Position numbers and translations under genes: made by a program. The notes beneath the pieces are model-generated. The model was given only the letters and a program-made list of their open reading frames with translations, was not told the DNA's origin and did no database searches. Of a DNA stretch of 64,000 nt, positions 8,123 through 20,698 are shown piece by piece (the stretch's first letter is position 1; the number at the start of each line of letters is the position of its first letter). The DNA is from Citrobacter sp. On2M (GTDB taxonomy: Bacteria; Pseudomonadota; Gammaproteobacteria; Enterobacterales; Enterobacteriaceae): the NCBI RefSeq assembly GCF_018035235.1, contig NZ_WPCV01000003.1:248001-312000 (forward strand), read 5' to 3'.

Positions 8123-8674
8123 TCACAGCGTTTTGATAATCCTGGCGGGATTGCCCCCGACCACGCTATTTGCTGGAACGCTTTTCGTAACCACCGCGCC
8201 TGAGGCCACAACCACATTATCACCCAACGTTACGCCAGGGTTTATCACCGCGCGTCCACCTATCCATACGTTGTTGCCAATAGTCACAGGTTTGCCAAGC
8301 TCCATGCCACTGTTTCGCTCGGTAGCATCCAGCGGATGGGTCGCGGTATAGATATGGACTCCTGGAGCTAACATGCAGTTGTCGCCAATATGGATTGGGC
8401 AGACGTCGAGCATAACGCAGTCGAAGTTGGCGTAAAATTCTTTACCGAGATAGATGTTGTAGCCGTAATCACAGCGAAAAGAGGGTTCAATGTAAGCGCC
8501 TTTACTCTGGCCCAACAGTTCATGCAGAATAGTCTGTCGCTCACTTTTTTCATCAGGAGCGGTAAGATTGTAGCGCCAGGTCAACTGACGAGCGCGTAGC
8601 CGGTCGTGGCGTAACGTTTCATCTGCAGGGCTATAAAGTTCGCCAGCGATCATTTTTTGCTTTTCATTACTCAT
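8123..8674 (-). CDS. maa: Maltose O-acetyltransferase
   Basis: A 183-residue cytosolic enzyme that transfers acetyl from acetyl-CoA to maltose and glucose. The start is the ATG giving [14 protein letters not shown], preceded by AGGGAATTC; nine extra codons upstream are not conserved. An N-terminal Mac domain (about 1-60) is followed by the left-handed parallel beta-helix of hexapeptide repeats ([18 protein letters not shown] onward). The catalytic His lies in [13 protein letters not shown], and the nucleotide-loop region [16 protein letters not shown] is intact. Length and sequence match E. coli Maa. The gene lies downstream of tomB-hha in the same orientation, separated by about 180 bases. 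Confidence 0.93.
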   Translation of the reverse strand: MSNEKQKMIAGELYSPADETLRHDRLRARQLTWRYNLTAPDEKSERQTILHELLGQSKGAYIEPSFRCDYGYNIYLGKEFYANFDCVMLDVCPIHIGDNCMLAPGVHIYTATHPLDATERNSGMELGKPVTIGNNVWIGGRAVINPGVTLGDNVVVASGAVVTKSVPANSVVGGNPARIIKTL

Positions 8675-8852
8675 TACGAATTCCCTGTGTCTGGTAGTCA
8701 TTTCAACACAGTAAAACGCAATGCACTCAAGGGGAACGTTCCCGTTTCTTCGCTGTGATCGTAGTCACGTGATTTGAATTAAATAATCATTGTAAATACG
8801 AAAATGGTCAGCCAGACAAATGTGCCGCGATACCTGACTTAACCTGTGAGTA

Positions 8853-9071
8853 TTAGCGAATGAATTTCCAAACAGAAGTTGGAATCTTGTCGTAGAGCTT
8901 ATTCATGGTCAATTCAGCAAGGCGATGATCTGCTGCTGAGTAAAATACAGCCAGTTCGTTGTCGGACAATTCATATTTATTTTTTTCAATAACGCGCTCA
9001 AGGGTGTCAATTGTCTGGCAACGTCGCAGGCGCATCAAATAATCAGTTTTAGTTAATGGTTTATCGGACAT
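8853..9071 (-). CDS. hha: Hemolysin expression-modulating protein Hha
   Basis: A 72-residue, all-helical nucleoid-associated protein nearly identical to E. coli Hha. It binds H-NS and StpA and strengthens silencing of horizontally acquired and virulence genes. The conserved [31 protein letters not shown] region contains the H-NS-contacting arginines and the Cys18 whose oxidation by TomB is proposed to inactivate Hha. It lies 27 bases after tomB on the same strand, so tomB-hha form an operon. It is small, standard in size and fully intact. Confidence 0.96.
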   Translation of the reverse strand: MSDKPLTKTDYLMRLRRCQTIDTLERVIEKNKYELSDNELAVFYSAADHRLAELTMNKLYDKIPTSVWKFIR

Positions 9072-9098
9072 AACTCTTACCTATGATTGTAATAATTT

Positions 9099-9473
9099 TT
9101 AACAAGACAAACTAACAGGATTAGCCCTGGTGGCATTGACAAAACAGCGAAACAGTCGATTACCTGACTTCCGCCATTTCTGCAGATCCTGCATATTAAT
9201 ACCATAACTGCTGAACAACATAAAAGTGTCATCCAGATATTCATCTATCTGCGTAATCAGCTTATTGTCCTCATTGTACTTAATTTTATAATTAAGTGCG
9301 AAGGTTGCAATATGCTCTATCAGTTCATTGAGCTGCAAGCTGGTGGCAGAGGTAGGGTCATTAACCCAGCCATGGTTACTTTGTTCAAGGTTTGCAAGAC
9401 AGTCATGATACAGGGTTTCACAGAGAAATTTAAGCTGTGCGATATCATGTCTTTTGGGTGAGTATTCATCCAT
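9099..9473 (-). CDS. tomB: Hha toxicity modulator TomB
   Basis: A 124-residue protein (E. coli YbaJ/TomB, also 124). It is the antitoxin-like partner of Hha: it reduces Hha toxicity, reportedly by oxygen-dependent oxidation of an Hha cysteine, and affects biofilm formation. The sequence is acidic N-terminally (MDEYSPKRHDIAQLKFLCETLYHDCL) and basic at the end. Cysteines are at about residues 18, 25, 110 and 124. The gene is first in the tomB-hha unit and is preceded by a long AT-rich noncoding stretch. Confidence 0.95.
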   Translation of the reverse strand: MDEYSPKRHDIAQLKFLCETLYHDCLANLEQSNHGWVNDPTSATSLQLNELIEHIATFALNYKIKYNEDNKLITQIDEYLDDTFMLFSSYGINMQDLQKWRKSGNRLFRCFVNATRANPVSLSC

Positions 9474-9961
9474 AACGCATCCCCTTCTTAGTGGCTTAAA
9501 CTAACCGAACACCTTTCGGGATGGATACAACAAACTACCTGGAACTTGCCCGCGACTCCTGATGATTTAACTATAATCTACTCTAAAAAAGATTTCATCG
9601 TCATATCACGAAAAATTACAATTATGCAAAATTATGATGCAGGGTCATTTTTACATTTTAACAGATCTCTGCCGCTATTCGAAATGGGACAACTTCTTTA
9701 TTCTTCGGGCAATCATCGGGTTATCTTGATTAGGTTAACAAATGCAAGGCCACTGCCAACAATGTGTGCTGCTTACCAGGAATAATCTTAATATTTATTA
9801 AGGTTAATAAGTACTCTTAATCATTTTTTAAGAATAGCCTTTAAGGCTACAAGGATTATATCGATTATTTAACCTGGAGAAAATAAACGAAATCGCAATA
9901 CGTGAATTTTATGATTTTTCAGAAAAAAGGCCGCTTGCGCGGCCTTATGTTTAGAAAGGTA
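9474..9961. other. 488-base AT-rich gap between acrB and tomB
   Basis: The gap holds the acrB terminator at its right end and must contain the tomB-hha promoter at its left end. The rest is AT-rich, with runs such as ATATTTATTAAGGTTAATAAG typical of curved, H-NS-binding DNA. A 79-codon plus-strand frame at 9546-9785 has no ribosome site and no recognisable similarity, so I do not call it a gene. An H-NS/Hha autoregulatory site is plausible here but unproven. Confidence 0.5.
9923..9946 (-). terminator. Intrinsic terminator of acrAB
   Basis: On the minus strand AAGGCCGCGCAAGCGGCCTT forms a GC-rich stem followed by six Ts, 16 bases beyond the acrB stop. Confidence 0.85.
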
Positions 9962-13114
<3,153 letters not shown>

Positions 13115-13133
13115 TTAACGGCTCCTGTTTAAG

Positions 13134-14327
13134 TTAAGACTTGGACTGCTCAGACTGGCTACCGCTTGCGCCTTGCTGGTTGTTATCTGCGGTTATTTCC
13201 TGCGCTTTTACCTGAGCGCCAGGACGTACTTTTTGCAGCCCAGTAACAATCACGCGGTCGCCTGGCTTAAGTCCATCAGTGACTAACCATTTGTCGCCAA
13301 TCGCTTGTGCGGCGACAATTTGACGCGTTTCAACTTTGTTGTCAGCACCGATAACCAATGCACTGGCATCGCCACGCGGTGTGCGGGTAACGCCTTGCTG
13401 TGGAACCAGTAATGCAGTTGGGTTAATCCCTTCTTCCAGACGTGCGCGGACGAACATACCCGGCAGTAAGGTATGATCCGGGTTCGGGAAAATTGCGCGT
13501 AACGTAATCGACCCAGTGGTTTGATCTACCGTCACATCAGAAAATTCCAGCGTACCGGACTGCGGGTATTTAATGCCGTCATTGGTCACCAGCTCAACTT
13601 TCGCTTTACCGTTCTCTTGCTTCAGCGTGCCGTTGGCCAGCTCTTGTTTCAGGCGCAGGAAGTCATTACTTGACTGCGTCACGTCTACATAGATGGGATC
13701 CAACTGCTGAACGGTCGCCAGTGCGGTCGCCTGACCGTTTTGTACCAGAGCGCCTTCCGTAACGGATGATTTACCAATGCGACCGCTGATCGGCGACGTC
13801 ACTTTGGTGTAAGCCAGATTGATGCGTGCAGTTTCTACCGCGGCTTTCGCGGCAACAACGGCGGCGTTTGCCTGCTGTGCGTCAGCCAGCGCGCTATCGT
13901 AGTCCTGTTGGCTGATGTACTTCGTACCTAACAGTTTCTGATAACGTTTCACCGTCAGTTGAGCGATATTTGCTGCGGCTTGTGCTTTGGCCAGATCACC
14001 TTTTGCACTTTCATAAGCGGCCTGGTAAGTAGCAGGATCAATCTGATAGAGAGATACACCCGCTTCGATGTCACCACCTTCCGTGAAATTACGTTTCAGG
14101 ATAATCCCGCTAACCTGAGGACGAACTTCAGCAATACGAAACGCACTGGTGCGACCCGGAAGTTCGGTTGTGATCTGTAGAGGTTCAGTTTTGAGCGTAA
14201 CAACTCCAACCTCTGGCATTTGCTGGCCCCCTTGTTGGGCCTGTTTGTCGTCACATCCTGTTAGCGCTAAGCTGCCTGAGAGCATCAGAACGACTGCCAG
14301 AGGCGTTAACCCTCTGTTTTTGTTCAT
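13134..14327 (-). CDS. acrA: Multidrug efflux membrane-fusion lipoprotein AcrA
   Basis: 397 residues, equal to E. coli AcrA, starting at the ATG at 14325-14327 (MNKNRGLTPLAVV). An upstream ATG in frame is not conserved. The lipobox LTGC places lipidated Cys25, and Asp at +2 is the Lol-avoidance signal that keeps it in the inner membrane. The order is beta-barrel and lipoyl halves flanking a helical hairpin (about residues 95-170) that docks on TolC, then the membrane-proximal domain. The C-terminus is Gln/Ser-rich. It bridges AcrB and TolC across the periplasm. AcrR acts on the divergent intergenic region. Confidence 0.98.
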   Translation of the reverse strand: MNKNRGLTPLAVVLMLSGSLALTGCDDKQAQQGGQQMPEVGVVTLKTEPLQITTELPGRTSAFRIAEVRPQVSGIILKRNFTEGGDIEAGVSLYQIDPATYQAAYESAKGDLAKAQAAANIAQLTVKRYQKLLGTKYISQQDYDSALADAQQANAAVVAAKAAVETARINLAYTKVTSPISGRIGKSSVTEGALVQNGQATALATVQQLDPIYVDVTQSSNDFLRLKQELANGTLKQENGKAKVELVTNDGIKYPQSGTLEFSDVTVDQTTGSITLRAIFPNPDHTLLPGMFVRARLEEGINPTALLVPQQGVTRTPRGDASALVIGADNKVETRQIVAAQAIGDKWLVTDGLKPGDRVIVTGLQKVRPGAQVKAQEITADNNQQGASGSQSEQSKS

Positions 14328-14416
14328 ATGTAAACCTCGAGTGTCCGATTTCAAATTGATCAATGGCTTAAAGCCCATAAACCCATTGCTGCGTTTATAT
14401 TATCGTCGTGCTATGG

Positions 14417-14440
14417 TACATACATTCACAAATGTATGTA
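14417..14440. promoter_or_regulatory. AcrR operator
   Basis: A 24-base inverted repeat with arms TACATACATT and AATGTATGTA around CACA. It matches the known E. coli AcrR site in the acrR-acrA intergenic region. TetR-type AcrR dimers bound here repress acrAB and acrR until a drug ligand releases them. Confidence 0.92.
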
Positions 14441-14468
14441 AATCTAACGCCTGTAAATTCACTGACCT

Positions 14469-14487
14469 ATGGCACGAAAAACCAAAC
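14469..14487. promoter_or_regulatory. MarA/SoxS/Rob box overlapping the acrR start
   Basis: ATGGCACGAAAAACCAAAC fits every position of the degenerate marbox consensus AYNGCACNNWNNRYYAAAY. It begins at the acrR start codon, upstream of the acrAB promoter. MarA, SoxS or Rob binding here would activate acrAB. Confidence 0.75.
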
Positions 14488-15119
14488 AACAAGCACAGGA
14501 AACACGACAACACATTCTCGATGTCGCTCTGCGTATGTTTTCGCAACAAGGGGTCTCATCCACCTCGCTGGCTGAGATCGCAAAAGCCGCTGGTGTGACG
14601 CGCGGTGCAATCTATTGGCATTTCAAAAACAAATCGGATTTATTCAGTGAAATCTGGGAGCTAGCAAAACCTAACATTGATGAGTTAGAGACTGAGTATC
14701 AGGCAAAATTCCCTGACGATCCACTATCAGTATTAAGAGAAATTTTAATTTACGTTCTTGAAACTACCGTGACAGAAGAACGCCGACGTTTATTGATGGA
14801 GATTATATTCCACAAATGCGAATTTGTCGGGGAAATAGCATCAGTTCAGTTAGTCGAACGTAGCCTGTGTCTGGAAAACTATGACCGCATAGAAAAAACG
14901 TTACGCCACTGTATGGATGTCAACATGTTGCCGGAAAACCTGAACACACGTCGTGTAGCGGTGTTAATGCGTAGCTATATTTCCGGGATCATGGAGAACT
15001 GGTTATTTGCTCCCGAATCATTTGATCTGAAGAATGAGGCTCGCCAGTACGTGGCGGTACTGCTGGAGATGTGTCTGCTTTGTCCAAGCTTGCGTCTGCA
15101 GGCAGGAGAGACAAGCTAG
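14469..15119 (+). CDS. acrR: TetR-family repressor of acrAB
   Basis: 216 residues, one more than E. coli AcrR. The N-terminal helix-turn-helix (about residues 10-55) reads [47 protein letters not shown], broken here only by its normal motifs. The C-terminal helical ligand pocket binds diverse hydrophobic drugs. The gene is divergent from acrA; the shared 141-base region carries the operator and a marbox overlaps its own start. A short palindrome at 15133-15150 (ACCAGGA/TCCTGGT) lies 13 bases after the stop and might be a weak terminator. No inactivating change, as found in drug-resistant isolates, is visible. Confidence 0.96.
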   Translation: MARKTKQQAQETRQHILDVALRMFSQQGVSSTSLAEIAKAAGVTRGAIYWHFKNKSDLFSEIWELAKPNIDELETEYQAKFPDDPLSVLREILIYVLETTVTEERRRLLMEIIFHKCEFVGEIASVQLVERSLCLENYDRIEKTLRHCMDVNMLPENLNTRRVAVLMRSYISGIMENWLFAPESFDLKNEARQYVAVLLEMCLLCPSLRLQAGETS

Positions 15120-15245
15120 TTTGCCATTCTGCACCAGGAATTCTCCTGGTCATTTTGCCTTCTGCTATTCTGCCGTTCACAGCCGTGATATTCTTGTCAC
15201 TTGACTATTTCCGGTCACTTTCCTGGTTCAGAAACATTCATTCTC

Positions 15246-18200
15246 ATGACTATGTTGCAGCTCTATAAACGTTCACAGCATGTAATTGCTATTAGCATTC
15301 TTTTCTTCATTCTATTGTTATCCTGCCAGTCATCTGCATTTGCGCGGGCGCAACAGAGTGGTGAACTGCCGACGAAAGCTGATATTCAGAGCCAGTTAGA
15401 CACGCTGAATAAACAAAAAGATCTCTCCGCGCAGGATAAGCTGGTCCAACAGGATCTCATCGATACCATTGCCACGCTGGATAAAATCGATCGCGTGAAA
15501 GATGAGACCGTACAGCTTCGCCAGAAAGTGGCCCAGGCGCCAGAGAAAATGCGCCAGGCGACGGATGCGCTAAATTCACTCAGCGATGTCGATAATGACG
15601 ACGAAACGCGAAAAACGCTGAGCACGCTTTCCTTACGACAACTTGAGTCGCGCGTAGCGCAGGTCCTGGATGACCTGCAAAGCTCGCAAAACGATCTGGC
15701 CACGTATAACAGCCAACTGGTATCACTGCAGACCCAGCCAGAGCGCGTACAAAATGCGATGTACACCGCGTCGCAGCAGATGCAGCAAATCCGCAACCGA
15801 CTTGATGGCACTAATGTAGGCGAAGGAGCTTTACGCCCCAGCCAGCAGGTGCTGTTACAGGCGCAGCAGGCGCTGCTGAATGCGCAGATCGACCAACAGC
15901 GTAAGAGCCTCGAAGGGAATACGATTTTGCAGGATACCTTGCAAAAACAACGTGATTACGTGACGGCGAACAGTAACCGCCTTGAGCATCAGCTCCAGCT
16001 CCTGCAGGAAGCGGTGAACAGCAAGCGACTGACGTTAACCGAAAAAACGGCGCAGGAAGCGGTCAATCCTGACGAGGCCGAGCGTATTCAGTCCAATCCG
16101 TTAGTGAAGCAGGAGCTTGATGTTAACCATCAGCTCAGCCAGCGTCTGATTGCCGCGACCGAAAATGGCAACAGCCTGATGCAGCAAAATATCAAAGTTA
16201 AAAACTGGCTTGACCGCGCGCTGCAATCCGAACGCAACATTAAAGAACAGATCGCCGTTCTGAAGGGAAGTCTGCTGCTGTCGCGTATTCTGTATCAGCA
16301 ACAACAAACACTGCCGTCTGCGGATGAACTTGCCGATATGACCAACCGGATCGCCGACTTGCGTCTGGAGCAGTTTGAGGTCAACCAGCAGCGCGACGCG
16401 CTGTTCCAGAATGATGCGTTTGTCGCCAAACTGGAAGAAGGGCACCGCAACGAAGTGAACGGCGAAGTCCATGATGCCTTACTGCAGGTCGTGGATATGC
16501 GTCGTGAACTGTTGGATCAGCTAAATAAGCAGCTTGGCAATCAGCTGATGATGGCGATTAATCTGCAAATTAACCAGCAGCAGTTAATGAGTGTGTCGAA
16601 AAACCTGAGAGGGATCCTCACGCAGCAGATTTTCTGGGTTAACAGTAACCGTCCGATGGACTGGGACTGGATCAAAGCTTTCCCGCAAACGCTTAAAGAC
16701 CAGTTTAAGTCGATGAAAATCACGGTTAACTGGGAGAAAGCATGGCCCGCGGTGTTTATTGCGTTCCTGGCGGGATTGCCGCTATTGCTCATTGCCGGGT
16801 TAATCCGCTGGCGTCTGAAATGGTTGAAAGAGTATCAGGCGAAATTAGCCGCTGCGGTGGGTAACCTGCGTAATGACAGTCAGCTCAATACACCAAAAGC
16901 GATTCTGATCGATCTCATCAGAGCCTTGCCGGCGTGCCTGATTATCCTCGCGGTAGGTCTGATTCTTTTGACTATGCAGTTGAATATCAGCGACCTGCTG
17001 TGGGCGTTCAGCAAGAAGATGACTGTCTTCTGGCTGGTGTTTGGTTTGTGCTGGAAGGTGCTGGAAAAGGATGGCGTGGCGATTCGTCATTTTGGCATGC
17101 CTGCGAAGCAGACCAGCCACTGGCGTCGTCAGATTGTGCGCATCAGCCTCGCACTGTTGCCGTTGAACTTCTGGTCGGTTATTGCTGAGTTGTCGCCGCT
17201 TAATTTAATGGACGATGTGCTTGGGCAGGCGGTCATTTTCCTCAACCTGCTGCTGATCGCCTTCCTGGTATGGCCAATGTGCCGCGAAAGCTGGCGTGAT
17301 AAAGAGTCGCATGGTCTGCGTCTGGTGACGATTACCGTGCTGTCTATTATCCCGATAGCATTAATGGTGCTGACGGCGACCGGCTATTTCTACACCACGC
17401 TGCGCCTGGCGGGACGCTGGATTGAAACGGTTTATCTGGTCATTCTCTGGAACCTGTTGTACCAGACCGTGCTGCGTGGGTTGAGCGTCGCGGCACGTCG
17501 TATCGCCTGGCGTCGCGCGCTGGCGCGTCGTCAGAACCTGGTGAAAGAAGGGGCGGAGGGTGCAGAGCCGCAGGAAGAGCCGACCATCGCGCTGGAGCAG
17601 GTTAACCAACAAACGCTGCGTATAACTATGCTGGTAATGGTTGCCCTGTTTGGTGTCTTGTTCTGGGCCATTTGGTCTGATTTGATCACCGTGTTCAGCT
17701 ATCTCGACAGCATTACGCTCTGGCATTACAACGGCACCGAAGCGGGTGCGGCAGTGGTGAAAGACGTCACCATGGGCAGCCTGTTGTTTGCGATTATTGC
17801 ATCAATGGTGGCGTGGGCGTTGATCCGCAACTTACCAGGGCTGCTGGAAGTGCTGGTGCTGTCGCGACTGAAAATGCGCCAGGGTGCTTCCTATGCGATC
17901 ACTACGATCCTTAACTACGCGATCATCGCCATCGGCGCAATGACGGTCTTCGGATCGCTCGGTGTTTCGTGGGATAAGCTACAGTGGCTGGCCGCCGCCC
18001 TGTCGGTTGGTCTGGGTTTTGGCTTGCAGGAAATTTTCGGTAACTTTGTTTCCGGCCTGATTATCCTGTTTGAACGCCCGGTCCGCATCGGCGATACCGT
18101 TACCATCGGTACGTTCTCAGGAACGGTCAGCAAGATTCGAATTCGTGCCACCACCATTACCGACTTCGATCGCAAAGAGGTGATTATCCCGAACAAAGCG

Positions 18201-18611
18201 TTCGTGACGGAGCGCTTGATCAACTGGTCGCTCTCCGATACTACCACGCGCCTGGTGATTCGCATTGGCGTGGCCTATGGTTCGGATCTGGACAAAGTTA
18301 AGAAGGTGCTGCTGCAGGCGGCGATGGAGCACCCGAAAGTGATGCACGATCCGGAACCAGCGGTGTTCTTTACCGCCTTCGGCGCCAGCACGCTGGATCA
18401 TGAGCTGCGTTTATACGTGCGCGAATTGCGCGATCGTAGCCATACGGTTGATGAGCTTAACCGTGCGGTCGATCGTTTGTGCCGTGAAAACGACATTGAT
18501 ATTGCCTTTAACCAGCTCGAAGTGCACCTGCACAACGCGAAGGGCGACACCGTGACCGAGGTTAAGCGTGACATCATTAAAGGTGATGACCCGACGCCTT
18601 CGGTAGGTTAA
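15246..18611 (+). CDS. mscK: Potassium-dependent mechanosensitive channel MscK (KefA)
   Basis: 1121 residues; E. coli MscK has 1120. The ATG at 15246 gives MTMLQLYKRS; the upstream in-frame ATG is not conserved. A signal peptide ends near AFARA (about residue 34). A long periplasmic coiled-coil domain rich in Gln and Leu follows to about residue 480. Then come about ten membrane helices, and the C-terminal MscS domain begins with the pore helix SVGLGFGLQEIFGNFVSG and VRIGDTVTIG. It opens under membrane tension in a K+-dependent way to protect against hypo-osmotic shock. It is monocistronic, 126 bases after acrR. Confidence 0.96.
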   Translation: MTMLQLYKRSQHVIAISILFFILLLSCQSSAFARAQQSGELPTKADIQSQLDTLNKQKDLSAQDKLVQQDLIDTIATLDKIDRVKDETVQLRQKVAQAPEKMRQATDALNSLSDVDNDDETRKTLSTLSLRQLESRVAQVLDDLQSSQNDLATYNSQLVSLQTQPERVQNAMYTASQQMQQIRNRLDGTNVGEGALRPSQQVLLQAQQALLNAQIDQQRKSLEGNTILQDTLQKQRDYVTANSNRLEHQLQLLQEAVNSKRLTLTEKTAQEAVNPDEAERIQSNPLVKQELDVNHQLSQRLIAATENGNSLMQQNIKVKNWLDRALQSERNIKEQIAVLKGSLLLSRILYQQQQTLPSADELADMTNRIADLRLEQFEVNQQRDALFQNDAFVAKLEEGHRNEVNGEVHDALLQVVDMRRELLDQLNKQLGNQLMMAINLQINQQQLMSVSKNLRGILTQQIFWVNSNRPMDWDWIKAFPQTLKDQFKSMKITVNWEKAWPAVFIAFLAGLPLLLIAGLIRWRLKWLKEYQAKLAAAVGNLRNDSQLNTPKAILIDLIRALPACLIILAVGLILLTMQLNISDLLWAFSKKMTVFWLVFGLCWKVLEKDGVAIRHFGMPAKQTSHWRRQIVRISLALLPLNFWSVIAELSPLNLMDDVLGQAVIFLNLLLIAFLVWPMCRESWRDKESHGLRLVTITVLSIIPIALMVLTATGYFYTTLRLAGRWIETVYLVILWNLLYQTVLRGLSVAARRIAWRRALARRQNLVKEGAEGAEPQEEPTIALEQVNQQTLRITMLVMVALFGVLFWAIWSDLITVFSYLDSITLWHYNGTEAGAAVVKDVTMGSLLFAIIASMVAWALIRNLPGLLEVLVLSRLKMRQGASYAITTILNYAIIAIGAMTVFGSLGVSWDKLQWLAAALSVGLGFGLQEIFGNFVSGLIILFERPVRIGDTVTIGTFSGTVSKIRIRATTITDFDRKEVIIPNKAFVTERLINWSLSDTTTRLVIRIGVAYGSDLDKVKKVLLQAAMEHPKVMHDPEPAVFFTAFGASTLDHELRLYVRELRDRSHTVDELNRAVDRLCRENDIDIAFNQLEVHLHNAKGDTVTEVKRDIIKGDDPTPSVG

Positions 18612-18621
18612 TAGAAAAATC

Positions 18622-18676
18622 ATCAGGCCTGCGAGCTTCGATTCATTCGTAGGCCTGATAAGTGCAATGCCATCAG
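18622..18676. repeat. REP/BIME element after mscK
   Basis: ATCAGGCCTGCGAGC and GTAGGCCTGATAAGTGCAATGCCATCAGGT are typical diverged REP halves facing each other. It lies between convergent mscK and ybaM and probably stabilises 3' ends. Confidence 0.7.
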
Positions 18677-18684
18677 GTTTTCAG

Positions 18685-18846
18685 TTACAGATCTTTTTTA
18701 GATAAAGAGAGCCGTTTCTTCTCGTAATCCTGCTTCACAATCTCCAGCGCTTTCAGCACAATTTCAGGCTCCATCTGATTCTCTTCAAGCAGGACAATCA
18801 GATCGACGGCCAGTTTGATCTCGTCCGGGGCGTTCTCTAATGACAT
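18685..18846 (-). CDS. ybaM: Small protein YbaM
   Basis: A 53-residue protein read from the ATG at 18844-18846: it begins [20 protein letters not shown] and ends RLSLSKKDL. It matches E. coli YbaM in length and in most residues. It is helical and acidic at the N-terminus, basic toward the end, with no signal or membrane segment. Function is unknown. The gene lies 13 bases downstream of priC on the same strand, so both are likely co-transcribed. The ATG is preceded by GGAGAATTT. Confidence 0.9.
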   Translation of the reverse strand: MSLENAPDEIKLAVDLIVLLEENQMEPEIVLKALEIVKQDYEKKRLSLSKKDL

Positions 18847-18859
18847 AAATTCTCCGGGA

Positions 18860-19387
18860 TTAACGGGTTAAACGCGCCAGCACGTTTTCTATTCTCGCCA
18901 GGGCATGGCGACAGCGTGCCAGTCGCGCCTCGAATGCTTCTACTTCACGATGCAGTTTTTGCTGTTCTTCAAAACCCGTTGCCTGAGCCAGACGCTTTTT
19001 GCGTTCATGCGTCATTTCCACCAGTCGGCGTTCAAACTCCTGGTGTTGAACTCGCTTGCGCTGCCAGCGCGCCAGGCCTGGAGATGCGCAGTCCCACTCG
19101 CGGAGTGACCAACTGGCGGTTTCACGCGAAATCGCCTCTAACTGTGAGGCAAGGTGTTCCGCCAGCCAGCTAATTTGTGGTAGTTGTTGCTGTTCAACTG
19201 CGCGCCGCAAGGCTGCGAGATTATCTTCAGCTTCAACCAGATAAGCTTGGAGCAACGTGCTGCGAGTGTGAAACAGATGCCTGTCAAAGCGGGCGCTCAG
19301 CGTGGCGTGATGCGCCAGCGGGGCACACTGCTGGCGCAGGCGATTAAGCTGGTTTTCGAGCGTCTGTAGCAGCATGACGGTTTTCAC
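18860..19387 (-). CDS. priC: Primosomal replication protein N'' (PriC)
   Basis: A 175-residue, basic, fully helical cytosolic protein matching E. coli PriC. PriC reloads DnaB helicase at abandoned replication forks by the PriC-Rep restart pathway and binds SSB. The N-terminal part ([20 protein letters not shown]) and the conserved C-terminal region ([23 protein letters not shown]) are present. An alternative start at Met5 is possible (MLLQTL). It is divergent from ybaN and followed by ybaM. Confidence 0.92.
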   Translation of the reverse strand: MKTVMLLQTLENQLNRLRQQCAPLAHHATLSARFDRHLFHTRSTLLQAYLVEAEDNLAALRRAVEQQQLPQISWLAEHLASQLEAISRETASWSLREWDCASPGLARWQRKRVQHQEFERRLVEMTHERKKRLAQATGFEEQQKLHREVEAFEARLARCRHALARIENVLARLTR

Positions 19388-19456
19388 GACAACACTCCGA
19401 TGAAAATGAGAACTGTTATGCTAAAGTAGCGATTCTCTGTGTTAAGTACTGATATT

Positions 19457-19834
19457 ATGCAACGCATTATTCTAATCATCATTGGCTGGATAGCGGTAGT
19501 GTTAGGCACGCTGGGCGTTGTATTGCCGTTGCTGCCCACGACGCCATTTATCCTGCTGGCCGCCTGGTGTTTTGCCCGCTCATCGCCGCGCTTTCACGAC
19601 TGGCTGCTGTACCGTTCGTGGTTCGGCGGGTATCTGCGTCACTGGCAAAAACACCGCGCGATGCCGCCTGGAGCGAAGCCACGCGCAATTTTGTTAATCC
19701 TGGTGACGTTTGCTATTTCACTCTGGCTGGTCAATATGATGTGGGTGCGCGGCCTGCTGCTGGTTATTCTCGCCTGTTTACTGATTTTTATGTGGCGGAT
19801 CCCGGTGATTGATGAAAAACAACAAAAGCAGTAA
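19457..19834 (+). CDS. ybaN: DUF454 inner-membrane protein YbaN
   Basis: 125 residues from the ATG at 19457 (MQRIILIIIGWIAVVLG), equal in length to E. coli YbaN; an upstream in-frame ATG adds six unconserved residues. Two N-terminal membrane segments carry the family motif PLLPTTPFILLAAWCFARSSPRF at residues about 24-47. Two more lie at about 78-95 and 98-115. The family has no proven function. It is divergent from priC and about 190 bases before apt. Confidence 0.9.
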   Translation: MQRIILIIIGWIAVVLGTLGVVLPLLPTTPFILLAAWCFARSSPRFHDWLLYRSWFGGYLRHWQKHRAMPPGAKPRAILLILVTFAISLWLVNMMWVRGLLLVILACLLIFMWRIPVIDEKQQKQ

Positions 19835-20028
19835 ACCGCAATAATCGCTGTTGCAATTGTCTCTCGCAGCCAGTAAATTCGACCGTTTTCGAGCACAGGC
19901 GCAGATGGTCAAAGGTTAAGCAAGTGTAACCCTGACCCTTAATATAGACACAAAATCATTCAAGATACGTCGAAGATGAAGTGTATAGTGCGCCGTGAAG
20001 TAATACTGTATCAATCAGGCACAAACTT

Positions 20029-20580
20029 ATGACCGCGACTGCACAGCAGCTTGAGTTTCTCAAAAATAGCATCAAAAGCATCCACGATTACCCAAAACCG
20101 GGCATTCTTTTCCGTGATGTCACCAGTTTACTGGAAGATCCGAAAGCCTACGCCCTCAGCATTGAATTGCTGGTTGAACGCTATAAAGATGCGGGTATCA
20201 CTAAAGTGGTTGGCACCGAAGCGCGTGGCTTCCTGTTTGGCGCGCCGGTAGCGTTGGGTCTGGGCGTCGGCTTTGTTCCGGTACGTAAACCCCGTAAGCT
20301 TCCGCGTGAGGTGATAGCTGAGAGCTATGAGCTGGAATACGGCACCGATCAGCTGGAAATTCACGTTGATGCCATCAAACCGGGCGATAAAGTCCTGGTT
20401 GTAGACGACCTGCTGGCAACCGGCGGCACGATTGAAGCGACCGTGAAGTTGATCCGCCGACTGGGTGGCGAAGTGACCGATGCTGCCTTTATCATTAACC
20501 TGTTTGATCTGGGCGGCGAACAGCGTCTGGAAAAGCAGGGGCTGACCTGTTACAGCCTGGTACCATTCCCGGGCCACTAA
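20029..20580 (+). CDS. apt: Adenine phosphoribosyltransferase
   Basis: A 183-residue cytosolic salvage enzyme that makes AMP from adenine and PRPP. The PRPP-binding motif [16 protein letters not shown] is at about residues 123-138, and the adenine-pocket region [18 protein letters not shown] is near 63-80. Length and sequence match E. coli Apt. It precedes dnaX, as in E. coli, but a strong 12-bp hairpin at 20619-20649 separates them. Purine salvage elsewhere in the window is represented by Gsk. Confidence 0.97.
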   Translation: MTATAQQLEFLKNSIKSIHDYPKPGILFRDVTSLLEDPKAYALSIELLVERYKDAGITKVVGTEARGFLFGAPVALGLGVGFVPVRKPRKLPREVIAESYELEYGTDQLEIHVDAIKPGDKVLVVDDLLATGGTIEATVKLIRRLGGEVTDAAFIINLFDLGGEQRLEKQGLTCYSLVPFPGH

Positions 20581-20618
20581 GTCGGGCTATCTTATCCCGT
20601 CTGAAGTAATACCGAGAC

Positions 20619-20649
20619 ACACAACCTCGCCGTCGCTGCGAGGTTGTGT
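20619..20649. terminator. Perfect hairpin between apt and dnaX
   Basis: ACACAACCTCGC pairs perfectly with GCGAGGTTGTGT around a seven-base loop. No long T tract follows (TTAGCATTACCC), so it may attenuate, stabilise the apt 3' end or terminate only partly. It starts 39 bases after the apt stop. Confidence 0.6.
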
Positions 20650-20698
20650 TAGCATTACCCTCCTGTGAATCCACCCTCCAGCCTTTCAGAGCCTGCCA

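Noticed and set aside
9546-9785. 79-codon frame in the acrB-tomB gap
   Set aside because: No ribosome site, no recognisable family, and composition of AT-rich noncoding DNA.
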